Source of the DNA: Stappia sp. TSB10P1A
Lineage (GTDB): Bacteria > Pseudomonadota > Alphaproteobacteria > Rhizobiales > Stappiaceae
Direction of reading: 5' to 3'
Length of the DNA stretch: 64,000 bases
Assembly: GCF_900185725.1 (NCBI RefSeq)
Contig: NZ_FYAU01000035.1
Coordinates: forward strand, 62,001-126,000
Part shown: piece by piece, positions 36,843-46,767 of the stretch
How positions within the stretch are numbered: the stretch's first letter is position 1
How the letters are laid out: every line of letters starts with the position of its first letter
Position numbers and translations under genes: made by a program
Notes under the pieces: generated by a model
The model's database searches: none
Told to the model about the DNA's origin: nothing
The model's input: the letters and a program-made list of their open reading frames with translations, nothing else

Positions 36843-39284
36843 CTAGTTGCTTCCGGTGGTCGAGAACTGAGTATCGCCGAGCGTGCGCAGCCCAAAGCGG
36901 AAATAGAGCAACGTATCCGTCGTCTGGCCGTTGTTGCGGCTGCGGTCCTGCGAATAAGCGAAGGAGAGCGAGAAGCCCTCGTCGTCATAGCCGATGCCGA
37001 AGCTGTCGCGCACCATGTTCCGCCGCTCCAGATCGTAGCGGATCGAGCCGAACACGCGCCAGTTTTCCTGGAGCCGCAGGCTGGCCGAGCCGATGATCTC
37101 CTCGCGCGGAGTAGTGATGCCGAGGTTGGGCTGAGCCGAAAGATAGGCATAGGCGAGGTTGCCGGTGACGGGACCGTAGATGCCCGTTGCCTCGACCTGG
37201 CCGCGACGCACCGAGAAACTCTTGTGGTCGAAGCGGGCCTGCGCGCCGAGACGGAAGCCGTGTCGGGTGTCGAAATAGAGGCTGCCGACATAGTCGCTGT
37301 AATTGGTGGCAAGACCTGAACTGGTGGTCGCACCGAGAATATCGGCCTGCTTGAAGGAGTTCGTGCCGGCCAGATGGAAGGAGCGGCCGAACAGGGCGCT
37401 GATATTGTAGCCCTGGTCGAGGTTCAGGCTGTATTTCAGGCCGACATTGGCGCGGGTGCCGCCTTCGCTGCGGTCGAAGCCGGAGAACTTGTCGTATTCG
37501 AACAGGGTCGTGGAATCGAAGACGATGCTCTGCGCGTCCTCGTTGGGCAACTCGCCGATGCGCGTCTCGCCGGGGCGCACGATCACCTGGGCCACCGGCT
37601 CGAAGATCTGGTGGCCGCCCTGGAAGGTGCCGATGAACGGGAAGCGGTAATCGATGCCGACGGCGGGCATGACACGGCCGACGAAGCTCTCGTCGGTCAT
37701 CGCCGCGACGTTCTTGTCCTGCGAGGCGAGGAAATAGAGGTCGCCCTTCACATAGGCGAAAGGCGTGAACACCTGGCCGAAGGAATCGATCAGGGTCGAG
37801 CGCCATTCGGTCTCGAGGCTGGCGCGGGTGAAGGTGCCCTCGACGCCGCGGAAGCGGGTGACGCCGCCGATGTTGATGGCGTCGGTCTGGTCGCGCGTCA
37901 GGCTAGTGAGATTGCCGGTCATCGACAGTTCGCCGCCGGCGATCGGGTTCTCGAAGATGTAGTTCCAGTCGAGCACCGGATGAACGAAGGGCTGCTTGTC
38001 CTGCAGGCGACTGCCGACGGGCAGGAAGCCCGGCGCGTTGAAGCCCGGCAGCGCGGCATAATCCTCCTGCGAGATGCGGAAGGCATAGGCGCGCAGATCG
38101 AAACGGTTCCGCTCGGTCTGGCCGGTCAGATAGAGCTTCGACACATCGCTGGCATTGCCGAGCGAGGCGAACTTGTAGTCGCGCAGGAACGAGCGGTCGG
38201 TGCGCCAGGACAGGTCCCAGCCCCATTTCCAGCGCTCGTTGATGTCGAACTCGCCCTCCGAGGCGATCACGCCGCGGAAACGGCGATCGCCGCTGGTCGT
38301 GACGTATTCGCCGGGCTGCGCCTGGAAGATGCCGGCGCCGTGGATCGAATAGGCGCCGTCGATCAGCTTCTGGCGCCAGTCGAACTGACCGAGCACGCCC
38401 TGCTTGGTCAGCGGTGTGGCGGAGAGCAGCAGGTCGCGGGACTGGTCGATGGCGAAGTAATAGGGAATCCGCATGCCGGCCCCGACCCGGCTGCCATAGA
38501 CGAAGGAGGGGATCAGCAGGCCCGACTTGCGCTTCACGCTGGGGTCGGGCAGCGACAGATAGGGCAGGTAGACGAGAGACTTGCCGAAGAACTCGAAGGA
38601 GGCCTTCTCGAACTCGATCGTCTGTTCCTGCTGGTCGTGGACGATGGTCTGCGCCCGGATGCGCCACAGAGGCGGCTTTTCCGGCGGATTCTGGTCGCTG
38701 GTGTAGACCGTGTAGAGACCGTTGTCGAAGGTGGTGCGGTTGCCGTCCTCGCGCCGCGCGCCATCGGCCAGAAAGCGGGTCCGCTCCGGCGTGTCGAGCT
38801 GCAGCGCGCTGGCGAAGCCGTCGCGCAGGTCCTCGGACAGGTCCATGGACGCGGCCCGCAGGACATTGCCGGTCGGCTCCGTCAGGCGGACATTGCCGCT
38901 GGCGCGCAGGCGGTTGTTGCGGCGGTCGAAATCGACGCGCTCGGCCTCTACCGTGTTGCCGCCATAATAGATCTGCACATTGCCGACGGCCGAGATGATG
39001 TCCCGGTCGAAGTCGTAGCGCAGCTCATCCGCCTCAAGCAGCAGCGGCTCGGCCGGATCGACCTGCGCGCCGAGCGAATCGAAGGCGCTGCTCTGGGCAA
39101 GGGCGGGACGCGGCGGCAGCGTGACGGCGAGGCCGAGGGCCAGTGCCAGCGCCGTACCCGACAGCAGCGTGCCGGCGAGCATCGAGGCGCGCAACGAGCG
39201 CGCACGCGGGGATGCGCCCGCCCGGCCGGCGCGGCGCGGGCAGATCTGCCGATCGGTCATGCTTGCAGGAACGGCCAAGACCAT
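36843..39284 (-). CDS. lptD: LPS-assembly outer-membrane protein LptD
   Basis: Outer-membrane barrel that inserts lipopolysaccharide into the outer leaflet with LptE. Starting at MVLAVPASM the product is 813 residues: a long signal region ending near PRPALAQS, an LptA-like N-terminal domain (about 80-200, with EADELRYDFDRDIISAVGNVQI in it), and a large beta-barrel with aromatic-rich strands to the C-terminus. The start codon overlaps the lptG stop as TGATG, a sign of translational coupling; two further in-frame ATG codons lie downstream, before the signal core. Confidence 0.95.
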   Translation of the reverse strand: MVLAVPASMTDRQICPRRAGRAGASPRARSLRASMLAGTLLSGTALALALGLAVTLPPRPALAQSSAFDSLGAQVDPAEPLLLEADELRYDFDRDIISAVGNVQIYYGGNTVEAERVDFDRRNNRLRASGNVRLTEPTGNVLRAASMDLSEDLRDGFASALQLDTPERTRFLADGARREDGNRTTFDNGLYTVYTSDQNPPEKPPLWRIRAQTIVHDQQEQTIEFEKASFEFFGKSLVYLPYLSLPDPSVKRKSGLLIPSFVYGSRVGAGMRIPYYFAIDQSRDLLLSATPLTKQGVLGQFDWRQKLIDGAYSIHGAGIFQAQPGEYVTTSGDRRFRGVIASEGEFDINERWKWGWDLSWRTDRSFLRDYKFASLGNASDVSKLYLTGQTERNRFDLRAYAFRISQEDYAALPGFNAPGFLPVGSRLQDKQPFVHPVLDWNYIFENPIAGGELSMTGNLTSLTRDQTDAINIGGVTRFRGVEGTFTRASLETEWRSTLIDSFGQVFTPFAYVKGDLYFLASQDKNVAAMTDESFVGRVMPAVGIDYRFPFIGTFQGGHQIFEPVAQVIVRPGETRIGELPNEDAQSIVFDSTTLFEYDKFSGFDRSEGGTRANVGLKYSLNLDQGYNISALFGRSFHLAGTNSFKQADILGATTSSGLATNYSDYVGSLYFDTRHGFRLGAQARFDHKSFSVRRGQVEATGIYGPVTGNLAYAYLSAQPNLGITTPREEIIGSASLRLQENWRVFGSIRYDLERRNMVRDSFGIGYDDEGFSLSFAYSQDRSRNNGQTTDTLLYFRFGLRTLGDTQFSTTGSN

Positions 39285-40390
39285 CAGCCGTCCTCCAGGT
39301 GCAGGAGGATCGTGATCCCCATCAAGACTCCAAACACTCCAGGTGCCCACGCGGCAATGACCGGAGGCACGATTCCCGCGCCACCCAGGTCCTTGCCGAG
39401 CTCCGACAGAACGTAAAGCACGAACCCGGCGAGGATTCCACCCAGAATCAGGCGGCCGATACCGCCCATTCTGGAAACCCTGAGGGAAACGCAGGCCGCG
39501 ATCAGCACCATTGCGGCCAAAAGTGCGGGTCTTGCCAGAAGTGTCTGATATTGAAGCGAATACCGATATGCGGGCAATCCTGCGCGCTGTGACAATTCGA
39601 TCACACGCGGAAGGTCCCAGAAACCGATGGATTCGGGTGCCGCGATGCTCTCGCGGACCTCTGTCGGCGTCAGGTAGGTGGAGACCGCGTAGCTCTCATG
39701 GGTGCTCGGATCGCTGCCGGTCGTATAGACCGTCGCGTCCGCCAGGCGCCATGTCCGGTCTCCCAGCGCCGCCTCCGCCGCCTCGATGCGCTCCTGGAAC
39801 CGGCCCTTCCGATCGAAGGTGAACAGGGTCACCCCCAGCAGCCGCTCTCCGGAGTTGAGGATCTGCTTGGCGTGCAGAACGGATTCGCCCTCGGAACCAT
39901 CCTGCCGCAGCCAGATGTCGCCGGTCGTCTGCAGCAGGAAGTTCTGCTCGCGGCCGAAGATGCCGGAGGCGAGTTCGTCCGACTGGGTGCGCAGGGTGAC
40001 GGCCAGCGGGTTGTAGACGAGCACCGCACTGATGCCGATCAGCAGGCCGACGACAAGGGCAGGGGCCGTGAACTGCCAGACGGAGACACCGGCGGCCCGG
40101 GCAACGACCAGTTCCAGCTTGCGGCTGAGGCCGAGAAAGGCGGCGATGGCGCCGAACAGGACGGTGAAGGGCAGCACCTGTTCCATCAGTTGCGGAACGC
40201 GCAGCAGAGAGATGGCGCCGATCCGCAGCAGCCCGGCGCCCTCATGGTCGCCCGCCCGGCGCAGCAGTTCCAGCGCGTCGAAGATGAAGATCAGCACCGC
40301 GGCCAGCAGGAACAGCCCGAGAATCGCGCTGACGAAGCGCAGGGCAAAATAGACCGCGAGCGTGTGGCCGGAGCGCAGGGACGACAGCAT
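39284..40390 (-). CDS. lptG: LPS export ABC transporter permease LptG
   Basis: Inner-membrane permease that, with LptF and the LptB ATPase, extracts LPS and passes it to LptC. The 368-residue protein has six membrane segments (three N-terminal, three C-terminal) around a periplasmic beta-jellyroll domain (about 140-270). It overlaps lptF upstream and lptD downstream by TGATG junctions. Confidence 0.94.
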   Translation of the reverse strand: MLSSLRSGHTLAVYFALRFVSAILGLFLLAAVLIFIFDALELLRRAGDHEGAGLLRIGAISLLRVPQLMEQVLPFTVLFGAIAAFLGLSRKLELVVARAAGVSVWQFTAPALVVGLLIGISAVLVYNPLAVTLRTQSDELASGIFGREQNFLLQTTGDIWLRQDGSEGESVLHAKQILNSGERLLGVTLFTFDRKGRFQERIEAAEAALGDRTWRLADATVYTTGSDPSTHESYAVSTYLTPTEVRESIAAPESIGFWDLPRVIELSQRAGLPAYRYSLQYQTLLARPALLAAMVLIAACVSLRVSRMGGIGRLILGGILAGFVLYVLSELGKDLGGAGIVPPVIAAWAPGVFGVLMGITILLHLEDG

Positions 40391-41577
40391 CAGGCGGCGC
40401 CCCCCTGCTGCTGGCCCTGAAGCCGGGCGACCAGGGCCTCGATCCGCTCGCCGATGCGCTCGGCGAGGCTGCCGATCGCCGCCATCCAGCGAGGCTTGCG
40501 ACCCATCGCGACCATCCAGCCGACCAGGACAATGGCACCGAGCGGCAGGAGATAGAGGGCGAAACGGGCCGCCGGCATGCTGGGAACGAGGGTCAGGATG
40601 CCGAAACCGCCGGTGCGCAGGAGGATTGCCGACACCAGCGCTGCCAGCGTTGCGGCGTGGCGGTTCTGCCGGGTGGTCTTGGGCTCGCCGGCGAACAGGA
40701 AGATGATGAGCGCAAAGGCGAGCGGATAGAGCGGCTGGCTCAGCCGGTCGTGCAGTTCGGCGATCAGCCGGGTGCGGTTCTCGGCCGCGTAGACGTCTTC
40801 AGGGTCCGGCGACAGCAGGTCGAGGGTGGAGCGTTCGCTCGCCTTGTAGGTGGAGACGGTGCTGGTCGGCACCATGCTCGACAGGTCGAAGGCGTAGGAC
40901 TGGAAGCGGACGATCGAGATGCTGCCGTTGCCGCGATTGCGCCGCTGGATCGTGCCGTCCTGCATCACCAGCAGCGTGCGGTCGGCGGCTTCGACGATTC
41001 GCCCGCGCGCGGCTTCATAGGTGAAGACCGTGTCCTCGGCCCGCTCGTCATGCATCAGGAGGCCTTCCAACTGGCCGTCGCCGCCGCGGTTGCGGATATG
41101 GAAGGTGAGGCCGTCCTCGATGCCGATGAAGCGGCCCGGCCGGACGATGTTGGCGACAAGGTCGACGCGCACCTGGGTGATCTCGTCGCGCAGGGCGGCA
41201 AGGCCGGCGGGAGCCAGCAGCAGCGACAACGAGGCGCTGAACAGGCTGATCACGGTGGCGAATACCAGAATCGGGCGCAGCAGAATCGCGCGCGAGGCGC
41301 CGGACGCGTTGATGACGATCAGTTCGCTGTCGTTGGACAGGGTGTTGAGCACCACCAGCATGGCGATCAGCAGCGCGAACGGCGCCATCGCCTGCACCAG
41401 GAAGGGCATGGCCAGCATGGTCATGCCGATGAACTGGACGATGGTCTGGCCTTTGGCGGTGACGAGGTCGAGCTGGCGCAGCGCCTGCGTCGCCCAGACG
41501 ACGCCGGCCAGTGCCGCCAGCGTCACCAGGAAGACGGCTGAGAGCCGCCGGAAAACATACCGCTCGAACGTTGTCAT
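40390..41577 (-). CDS. lptF: LPS export ABC transporter permease LptF
   Basis: Partner of LptG in LPS extraction. Starting at MTTFERYVFRR the product is 395 residues with the same layout of six membrane segments and a periplasmic jellyroll domain. The coupling region NDSELIVINASGASR, which contacts LptB, is clear. The open frame extends 13 codons further upstream, but the family start is here. First gene of the minus-strand operon; lptB itself is not in the window. Confidence 0.94.
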   Translation of the reverse strand: MTTFERYVFRRLSAVFLVTLAALAGVVWATQALRQLDLVTAKGQTIVQFIGMTMLAMPFLVQAMAPFALLIAMLVVLNTLSNDSELIVINASGASRAILLRPILVFATVISLFSASLSLLLAPAGLAALRDEITQVRVDLVANIVRPGRFIGIEDGLTFHIRNRGGDGQLEGLLMHDERAEDTVFTYEAARGRIVEAADRTLLVMQDGTIQRRNRGNGSISIVRFQSYAFDLSSMVPTSTVSTYKASERSTLDLLSPDPEDVYAAENRTRLIAELHDRLSQPLYPLAFALIIFLFAGEPKTTRQNRHAATLAALVSAILLRTGGFGILTLVPSMPAARFALYLLPLGAIVLVGWMVAMGRKPRWMAAIGSLAERIGERIEALVARLQGQQQGGAA

Positions 41578-41883
41578 CAGGTCCGCGTCACGTAAGCCCC
41601 TGGGGGCTTCTGCCACAAAGTCGTCGGCCGCTACAGAGGCATTGGTGTTGGGGCGGCAGCCGCGGCCCGCGTCATCGTGCGGCCGGCCGGGCGCCGGTCC
41701 GCATCCGATTAGGCGGCAGTTTAGGTAAATACTCCGAGAAGAAAAAGGGTTAACCGGAGATTACCTGGTGACGATGCCGGGCAAGGACGCTTGCCGAGCG
41801 GAGAAACAGGTCCCATTCTAGGCGCATTCCGCGATTTCCGGCGGCCCGGATATCCATCATCCCGCCAGACATGAGGTTTCCCC
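41578..41883. other. Divergent promoter region of lptF and pepA
   Basis: 306 bp with no gene. An AT-richer patch at about 41717-41760 (TTTAGGTAAATACTCC... and GGGTTAACCGG) is the likely promoter area, but no convincing -35/-10 pair could be fixed. Confidence 0.4.
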
Positions 41884-43380
41884 TTGCTCCCCAAGATCTC
41901 TTTCGCAAAGTCCGCCGCGCCGCAAAAGGGCGTGGCCGTCCTCCTCGCCGACGACATGCTGGCGACCGGCGCCAGCGCGGCCGGCCTCGGCGAGGGGCTG
42001 CAGGACCTCATCCGGCGCGCGGCGGAAGCCGCCGGCTTTTCCGGCAAGTCGAAGACGGTGCTGGACCTGCTCGCTCCGGCCGGCCTCGGCGTCGATCGGT
42101 TGCTGGTCGTCGGCCTCGGCAAGGCAGATGCGGTCTCCGGGCTCGGCGACACCGATTGGGCGGCGCTCGGCGGCACCGTGATGGGCAAGCTCGGCAAGGC
42201 GAAGGTGGCCGAGGTGCTGCTGGAGGTGCCGGCCGGCACCGTTGCGGCCGATCACGCCGCCGCCTTCGCGATGGGCATGAAGCTGCGCGCCTATGTCTTC
42301 GACCGCTACAAGAGCAAGAAGGGCGACGACGAGGAGGCGAGCGGTTCGGTCAAGGTGTCGCTGCTGGTGGACGATGCCAAGGCGGCGAAGAAGGCCTGGG
42401 CCGATGCGGATGCGGTGAGCGAGGGCACGCTGCTTGCCCGCGACCTGGTCAATGAGCCGGCCAACGTGCTGACAACGGTCGAGTTCGCCCGGCGCGCCAG
42501 CGAGCTTTCCAAGCTCGGCGTCGAGATCGAGATCCTCGACGAGAAGGCGATGAAGAAGCTCAAGATGCACGCGCTGCTCGGCGTGGCACAGGGCTCTGAA
42601 AGCCCGCCGCGGCTGGTGATCATGCGCTGGAACGGCGGCAAGAAGGACGCGGCTCCGCTCGCCTTCATCGGCAAGGGCGTCGTCTTCGACACCGGCGGCA
42701 TCTCGATCAAGCCGGCCGCCTCGATGGAGGACATGAAGGGCGATATGGGCGGCGCCGCTGCCGTCACCGGCCTGATGCACGCGCTGGCCGCCCGCAAGGC
42801 CAAGGTCAATGCCATCGGCGTCATTGGCCTCGTCGAGAACATGCCGGACGGCAAGGCGCAGCGGCCGGGCGATATCGTCACGGCGATGTCGGGCGCCACC
42901 ATCGAGATCATCAACACCGATGCGGAAGGCCGCCTCGTGCTGGCCGACGCGCTCTGGTACACGCAGGACCGGTTCAAGCCGGCCTTCATGATCAATCTGG
43001 CGACGCTCACCGGCGCGATCATCATCGCGCTCGGCAACCATCACGCCGGCATCTTCTCCAACAACGACGAACTGGCCGCGCGGCTGACCGAGGCCGGGCT
43101 CGCCACCGACGAGAAGGTCTGGCGCCTGCCGCTGTCGAAGGATTACGACAAGCTCATCGACACGCCGAACGCGGACATGAAGAACACCGGCGGCCGCTCC
43201 GCCGGCTCGATCACCGCCGCGCAGTTCCTGCAGCGCTTCGTCAACGACGTGCCGTGGGTGCATATCGACGTCGCCGGCACCGCCATGGGCAGCCCGAAGA
43301 CCGATCTCAGCAAGGGCTGGGCCTCCGGCTTCGGCGTGCGGCTGCTCGATCGTCTGGTCCGCGACCACTACGAAGGCTAA
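41884..43380 (+). CDS. pepA: Leucyl aminopeptidase (M17)
   Basis: Cytoplasmic two-metal aminopeptidase acting on peptides with N-terminal Leu and similar residues. The 498-residue product has the M17 catalytic domain with the signature NTDAEGRL, plus [13 protein letters not shown] and the metal ligand lysine and aspartates. The start is TTG at 41884, seven bases after GAGG; no ATG or GTG in this frame fits upstream. holC follows downstream, a pairing conserved across proteobacteria. Confidence 0.96.
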   Translation: MLPKISFAKSAAPQKGVAVLLADDMLATGASAAGLGEGLQDLIRRAAEAAGFSGKSKTVLDLLAPAGLGVDRLLVVGLGKADAVSGLGDTDWAALGGTVMGKLGKAKVAEVLLEVPAGTVAADHAAAFAMGMKLRAYVFDRYKSKKGDDEEASGSVKVSLLVDDAKAAKKAWADADAVSEGTLLARDLVNEPANVLTTVEFARRASELSKLGVEIEILDEKAMKKLKMHALLGVAQGSESPPRLVIMRWNGGKKDAAPLAFIGKGVVFDTGGISIKPAASMEDMKGDMGGAAAVTGLMHALAARKAKVNAIGVIGLVENMPDGKAQRPGDIVTAMSGATIEIINTDAEGRLVLADALWYTQDRFKPAFMINLATLTGAIIIALGNHHAGIFSNNDELAARLTEAGLATDEKVWRLPLSKDYDKLIDTPNADMKNTGGRSAGSITAAQFLQRFVNDVPWVHIDVAGTAMGSPKTDLSKGWASGFGVRLLDRLVRDHYEG

Positions 43381-43474
43381 GGTCGCTGCCCGGGACCGCG
43401 GGAGAAGCCTTCCGTGGTCCCAGGCCCCGCCGCAGGTGCTGCAAGAGGATGCGCGGGGGCCGCAGTGGCGGACA

Positions 43475-43502
43475 CAAAAAACCCGCCTTGCGGCGGGCTT
43501 TG
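43475..43502 (-). terminator. Rho-independent terminator after the small peptide gene
   Basis: Stem GCCCGCC/GGCGGGT with a short CGCAA loop, followed on the minus strand by TTTTTTGTG, 25 bp after the stop of the 40-residue ORF. It may also stop pepA transcripts from the other side. Confidence 0.85.
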
Positions 43503-43527
43503 TCGACCGGCGGAAGCAGGTCGGATG

Positions 43528-43650
43528 TCAGCAGGTCTTGTAGGCTTCGCAGTCACTGGCAGTCGGCTCGACAACCACCGTCCCCATCGCCGTGGTCACG
43601 CCCGCCAATCCGAGCACGAGACCGAAAAACAAAGCAATCCGCACAGCCAT
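43528..43650 (-). CDS. Small exported or membrane peptide, 40 residues
   Basis: Unrecognised. It begins MAVRIALFFGLVLGLAGVTT, reads like a signal peptide or single membrane segment, and ends with TASDCEAYKTC, which has two cysteines six residues apart. GGGAGA lies eight bases before the ATG and a strong intrinsic terminator lies 25 bp after the stop, so it looks like a complete one-gene transcript. If the signal is cleaved near TTAMG, a peptide of fewer than 20 residues with a possible disulfide would be released. It is transcribed opposite to pepA and divergent from holC. Confidence 0.6.
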   Translation of the reverse strand: MAVRIALFFGLVLGLAGVTTAMGTVVVEPTASDCEAYKTC

Positions 43651-43952
43651 CGAATGTCTCCCGTTGCCCCGGCTCCGTTACGGCTCTACCGTCCCGCCTG
43701 TCGCTTCCATGAGACCCAACCTAAACTCGGTCCTGCCGGTTCCACTGTGATGGCGACCACAGGACGGACGGGTCGGAGGCGCACACGGCGACGGCCGAAT
43801 CGGCCGGGTCCGGCCCGCTCGTCACTCTGCCGGGCCGAAGTTGGGAAACCGTTAATCGTGAATCACTGGCAAATCAAAGCCCGTTTCTCGTCCCACGGCA
43901 CTTCGCGCCGGGGCTGTTGCATGGGTGCCGCAGTGCACACATGGGGGGCCGC
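43651..43952. other. Intergenic region before holC
   Basis: 302 bp without a recognisable gene. It must contain the divergent promoters of the small peptide gene and holC. Confidence 0.4.
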
Positions 43953-44402
43953 GTGAGCGAAGTCCTGTTCTATCATCTGACCCGCAGGCCGCTCGAAGAG
44001 GTGCTGCCGGGGCTTCTGGAAACCTGCCTGACCCGCGGCTGGCGTTGTGTCGTCCAGACCGGCTCGCGGGAGCGCTGCGAGGCGCTCGATTCGTGGCTGT
44101 GGACCTATCGCGACGACGCGTTCCTGCCGCATGGGACGTCCGCCGACGGCCATGCCGCAGCGCAGCCGATCTATCTGACGGACGGTGAGGAGAACCCGAA
44201 CGGCGCGGTGGTGCGCTTCCTCGTCGACCGGGCGAGCCCGCCGGACCTCACGCCCTATCAGCGCGGGGTCTTCCTGTTCGACGGGCAGGACCCGGAGGCG
44301 GTCGCCGACGCCCGCCGGCACTGGAAGGCGATGAAGGACGCCGGCCACGACATCACCTACTGGCAGCAGAACGAGGCCGGCCGATGGGAGAAGAAGGCAT
44401 GA
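43953..44402 (+). CDS. holC: DNA polymerase III chi subunit
   Basis: Links the clamp loader to single-stranded-DNA-binding protein. The 149-residue product begins SEVLFYHLTRRPLEEVLP and shows the chi fold with CEALDSWLWTYRDDAFLPHG. The start is GTG at 43953, six bases after a G-run; an ATG four codons upstream is possible. Located after pepA as usual, and overlapping the methyltransferase gene. Confidence 0.93.
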   Translation: MSEVLFYHLTRRPLEEVLPGLLETCLTRGWRCVVQTGSRERCEALDSWLWTYRDDAFLPHGTSADGHAAAQPIYLTDGEENPNGAVVRFLVDRASPPDLTPYQRGVFLFDGQDPEAVADARRHWKAMKDAGHDITYWQQNEAGRWEKKA

Positions 44403-45106
44403 GCGGGGAAGGTCCGAACAAGGCGGGCTTCATGGACCGGCGCGATGCCGCGCGCGAGCGGCTCGACGGGCTGTTCGGTGCCAAGGGCGGCAAGCGGGAG
44501 GATCGCTCCGCCTGGTTCGATGCGGTCTACGAGACCGCCGACGGCGATGCAGCGGCGGTACCCTGGGCGGACCTTGCTCCCAAGGCGGAACTGGTCGACT
44601 GGCTGGAGACGCATCCGGGCGAGGGGCTGCTCGCCGTCGACGTCGGATGTGGGCTTGGCGACAATGCCGAGGCGCTGGCGCAGGCCGGCTACCGCACCAC
44701 CGGTTTCGATCTGTCGCCGAAGGCGGTCGGGTGGGCGCGGCAGCGCTTCCCGGACAGTGCCGTCGACTACCGCGCCGCCGATCTTTTCGACCTGCCGGCG
44801 GACTGGATCGGCCGTTTCGATCTGGTGCACGAGTGCTACACGCTGCAGGCGCTTTCGGGCGAGTTGCGCGTGCGCGCCTTCACCGCCGTCGCCTCTCTCC
44901 TTGCTCCCGGCGGCCGGCTGCTGCTGCTGACGCGGACAGCACCAGAGGCAAGCACGCCCGATGGGCCGCCCTGGCCGTTGGCGCTTTCCGAACTGGAGCG
45001 CTTCTCGTCGCTCGGACTGGAGCATATCGACCGCCATGCTTACGATATCCTCAAGGGTGAGCGCGTCATTCCGCATGTCCGCGACGTTTGGCGGCGGGTG
45101 GGATAA
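44399..45106 (+). CDS. Class I SAM-dependent methyltransferase
   Basis: Substrate unknown. The 235-residue product carries the SAM motif VDVGCGLGDNAEAL (about 85-98), GFDLSPKAV (motif II) and a FDLVHECYTLQ segment. Its ATG overlaps the holC stop by 4 bp (ATGA), so the two are probably translated together; there is no known functional link. Confidence 0.88.
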   Translation: MSGEGPNKAGFMDRRDAARERLDGLFGAKGGKREDRSAWFDAVYETADGDAAAVPWADLAPKAELVDWLETHPGEGLLAVDVGCGLGDNAEALAQAGYRTTGFDLSPKAVGWARQRFPDSAVDYRAADLFDLPADWIGRFDLVHECYTLQALSGELRVRAFTAVASLLAPGGRLLLLTRTAPEASTPDGPPWPLALSELERFSSLGLEHIDRHAYDILKGERVIPHVRDVWRRVG

Positions 45107-45260
45107 GTCTTTTTCTCCCGGCGCCCAGCCGGCGCTGGCGAGCCTGCCGAATCGCACTAGGTATTAGTGTCAGGGCTTTATGTTTTGCCGTCCGGCCTCA
45201 AGATCCTGCATCTATCTAGCTGTTGATGACGGCTGAGACGACGGCACCAGATGGATCAAG

Positions 45261-46748
45261 ATGATGGGGCAGGGCGAGGCTCGGAACGCTGTTAAGCCAC
45301 GCAGGGTTCTGCATCCGCTCGTCACGCGTGGTCAGATCTGGTCGATAGCTGCCGCGACCGGTCTCTTCTTCGCCGTTGCGCTGGGGCTCGTGCTCATCGT
45401 GTCCCATGTTGTCCTGTCGATGCGCCAGACCACCAACGACATAGACGATCAGCGCGCCATCGCTGCGGCGAGCGCCGCGGTCGCGGCGTTGGAGCGGCGC
45501 CTGTCGTTGATTGCGCTCGACAATGCGGAGTGGGACGAGGCGTATGACGCGGTCCTTTCCGAGCGCGGTCATGACTGGATCCGCGAGAACTGGGGAGGGC
45601 CGAGTACCGATTATCCTGTTTATGATGGGGTGGTCGTATTCGGCAGAGATCTGTCGATGATGTCCGCCTACCTCAAGGGAGCGGCCTTCGCCCCGCCAGG
45701 TGGTGCGGATCGGACGATGGTGGAGTACGCGATCAGCGCGCAGCGCTCGGACGCGGCCGTTGCCGGTCTGATGCGCGTCGGCGACGAGATCGCCGCGGCA
45801 GCCGCGATGACCATACGCCCGTTCTCGGCGCCAGCTCCCGAGGGACCCGGGCCGGTCCTCATCCTGTTCAAGCTCGTCGATGCGTCGATCCTCTCGATCA
45901 TGTCCAACGACTATCAGATCGCCGGTCTGACCCTTGGAGAGGAGAGGGCGCCGGACAGTCTCAACCTTGCCCTTGAGGATGGCTCCGGGCAGGTGCTTGG
46001 CTATCTCTCATGGCCCAGCCGTAAGCCCGGCGATCAGGCGTTCGACGATCACCGCTCGCTCCTTGCGCTGGCCGGCGCGACGCTGGTCGTATTCCTGGCG
46101 ATGGTGCTGGCGGCCGGTTTGCTGGAATCGTTGCGCCTGCGGCGGATTGCAACCGCGGCCGAATACGAGGCGAAGCGCGACAGGCTCACCGGCACGCTCA
46201 ATCGCAGCGGATTTCTGGACATGCTGGATACGCTGGCGGCGCAAGCTTCGCCGACCCGGCCGCTGTCCCTTCACATGCTGGATCTCGACGGCTTCAAACA
46301 GGTCAACGACACCTGGGGGCATGCGGTCGGGGACATGCTGATCGCGGCCGTGGCAGTCAGGCTCGCCGGATTCGGGGGGCACTTCGTCGCCACCGGCAGG
46401 CTGGGTGGCGACGAGTTCGCGCTGGCCCAGACGCAGATGCCCGTACAGGTACCGGAACGCAAACCGGCCCAGGCTTTGACAGAGACAGACCCAGAGACGC
46501 AGCCGATACCGCCGGAGATGCTGGCACAGCGGGTGGTCGATGCCTTCGCCCGTCCCTTCACCGTCGGTAGCCGCGAGTTGCGCGTCACCGCCAGCATGGG
46601 GCACGCCTCGATCACCGAACCGATCGATCCGGCCGAGTTGATGCGTCGTGCGGATGTGGCGATGTACCGGGCCAAGGCAGCGGGCAAGTTCCGGGCGCTG
46701 GAATATCATCCGCAAATGGAGCAGACCTGCCAGCCGCCGCCCTGTTGA
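45261..46748 (+). CDS. CHASE4-GGDEF diguanylate cyclase
   Basis: Membrane sensor that makes cyclic di-GMP. The 495-residue product has membrane segments at about 28-52 and 268-290, a periplasmic CHASE4-type sensor domain between them with LIALDNAEWDEAYD, and a cytoplasmic GGDEF domain (about 315-480) with an intact GRLGGDEFAL active site. The inhibitory I-site (RxxD five residues before GGDEF) is absent; the position reads GHFV. There is no EAL domain. The insertion after GGDEF is Gln/Pro-rich. A small inverted repeat, CACTA-GGTAT-TAGTG, lies upstream at 45155-45169. Confidence 0.92.
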   Translation: MMGQGEARNAVKPRRVLHPLVTRGQIWSIAAATGLFFAVALGLVLIVSHVVLSMRQTTNDIDDQRAIAAASAAVAALERRLSLIALDNAEWDEAYDAVLSERGHDWIRENWGGPSTDYPVYDGVVVFGRDLSMMSAYLKGAAFAPPGGADRTMVEYAISAQRSDAAVAGLMRVGDEIAAAAAMTIRPFSAPAPEGPGPVLILFKLVDASILSIMSNDYQIAGLTLGEERAPDSLNLALEDGSGQVLGYLSWPSRKPGDQAFDDHRSLLALAGATLVVFLAMVLAAGLLESLRLRRIATAAEYEAKRDRLTGTLNRSGFLDMLDTLAAQASPTRPLSLHMLDLDGFKQVNDTWGHAVGDMLIAAVAVRLAGFGGHFVATGRLGGDEFALAQTQMPVQVPERKPAQALTETDPETQPIPPEMLAQRVVDAFARPFTVGSRELRVTASMGHASITEPIDPAELMRRADVAMYRAKAAGKFRALEYHPQMEQTCQPPPC

Positions 46749-46767
46749 GTTCGCGCGGCGCCGTATG

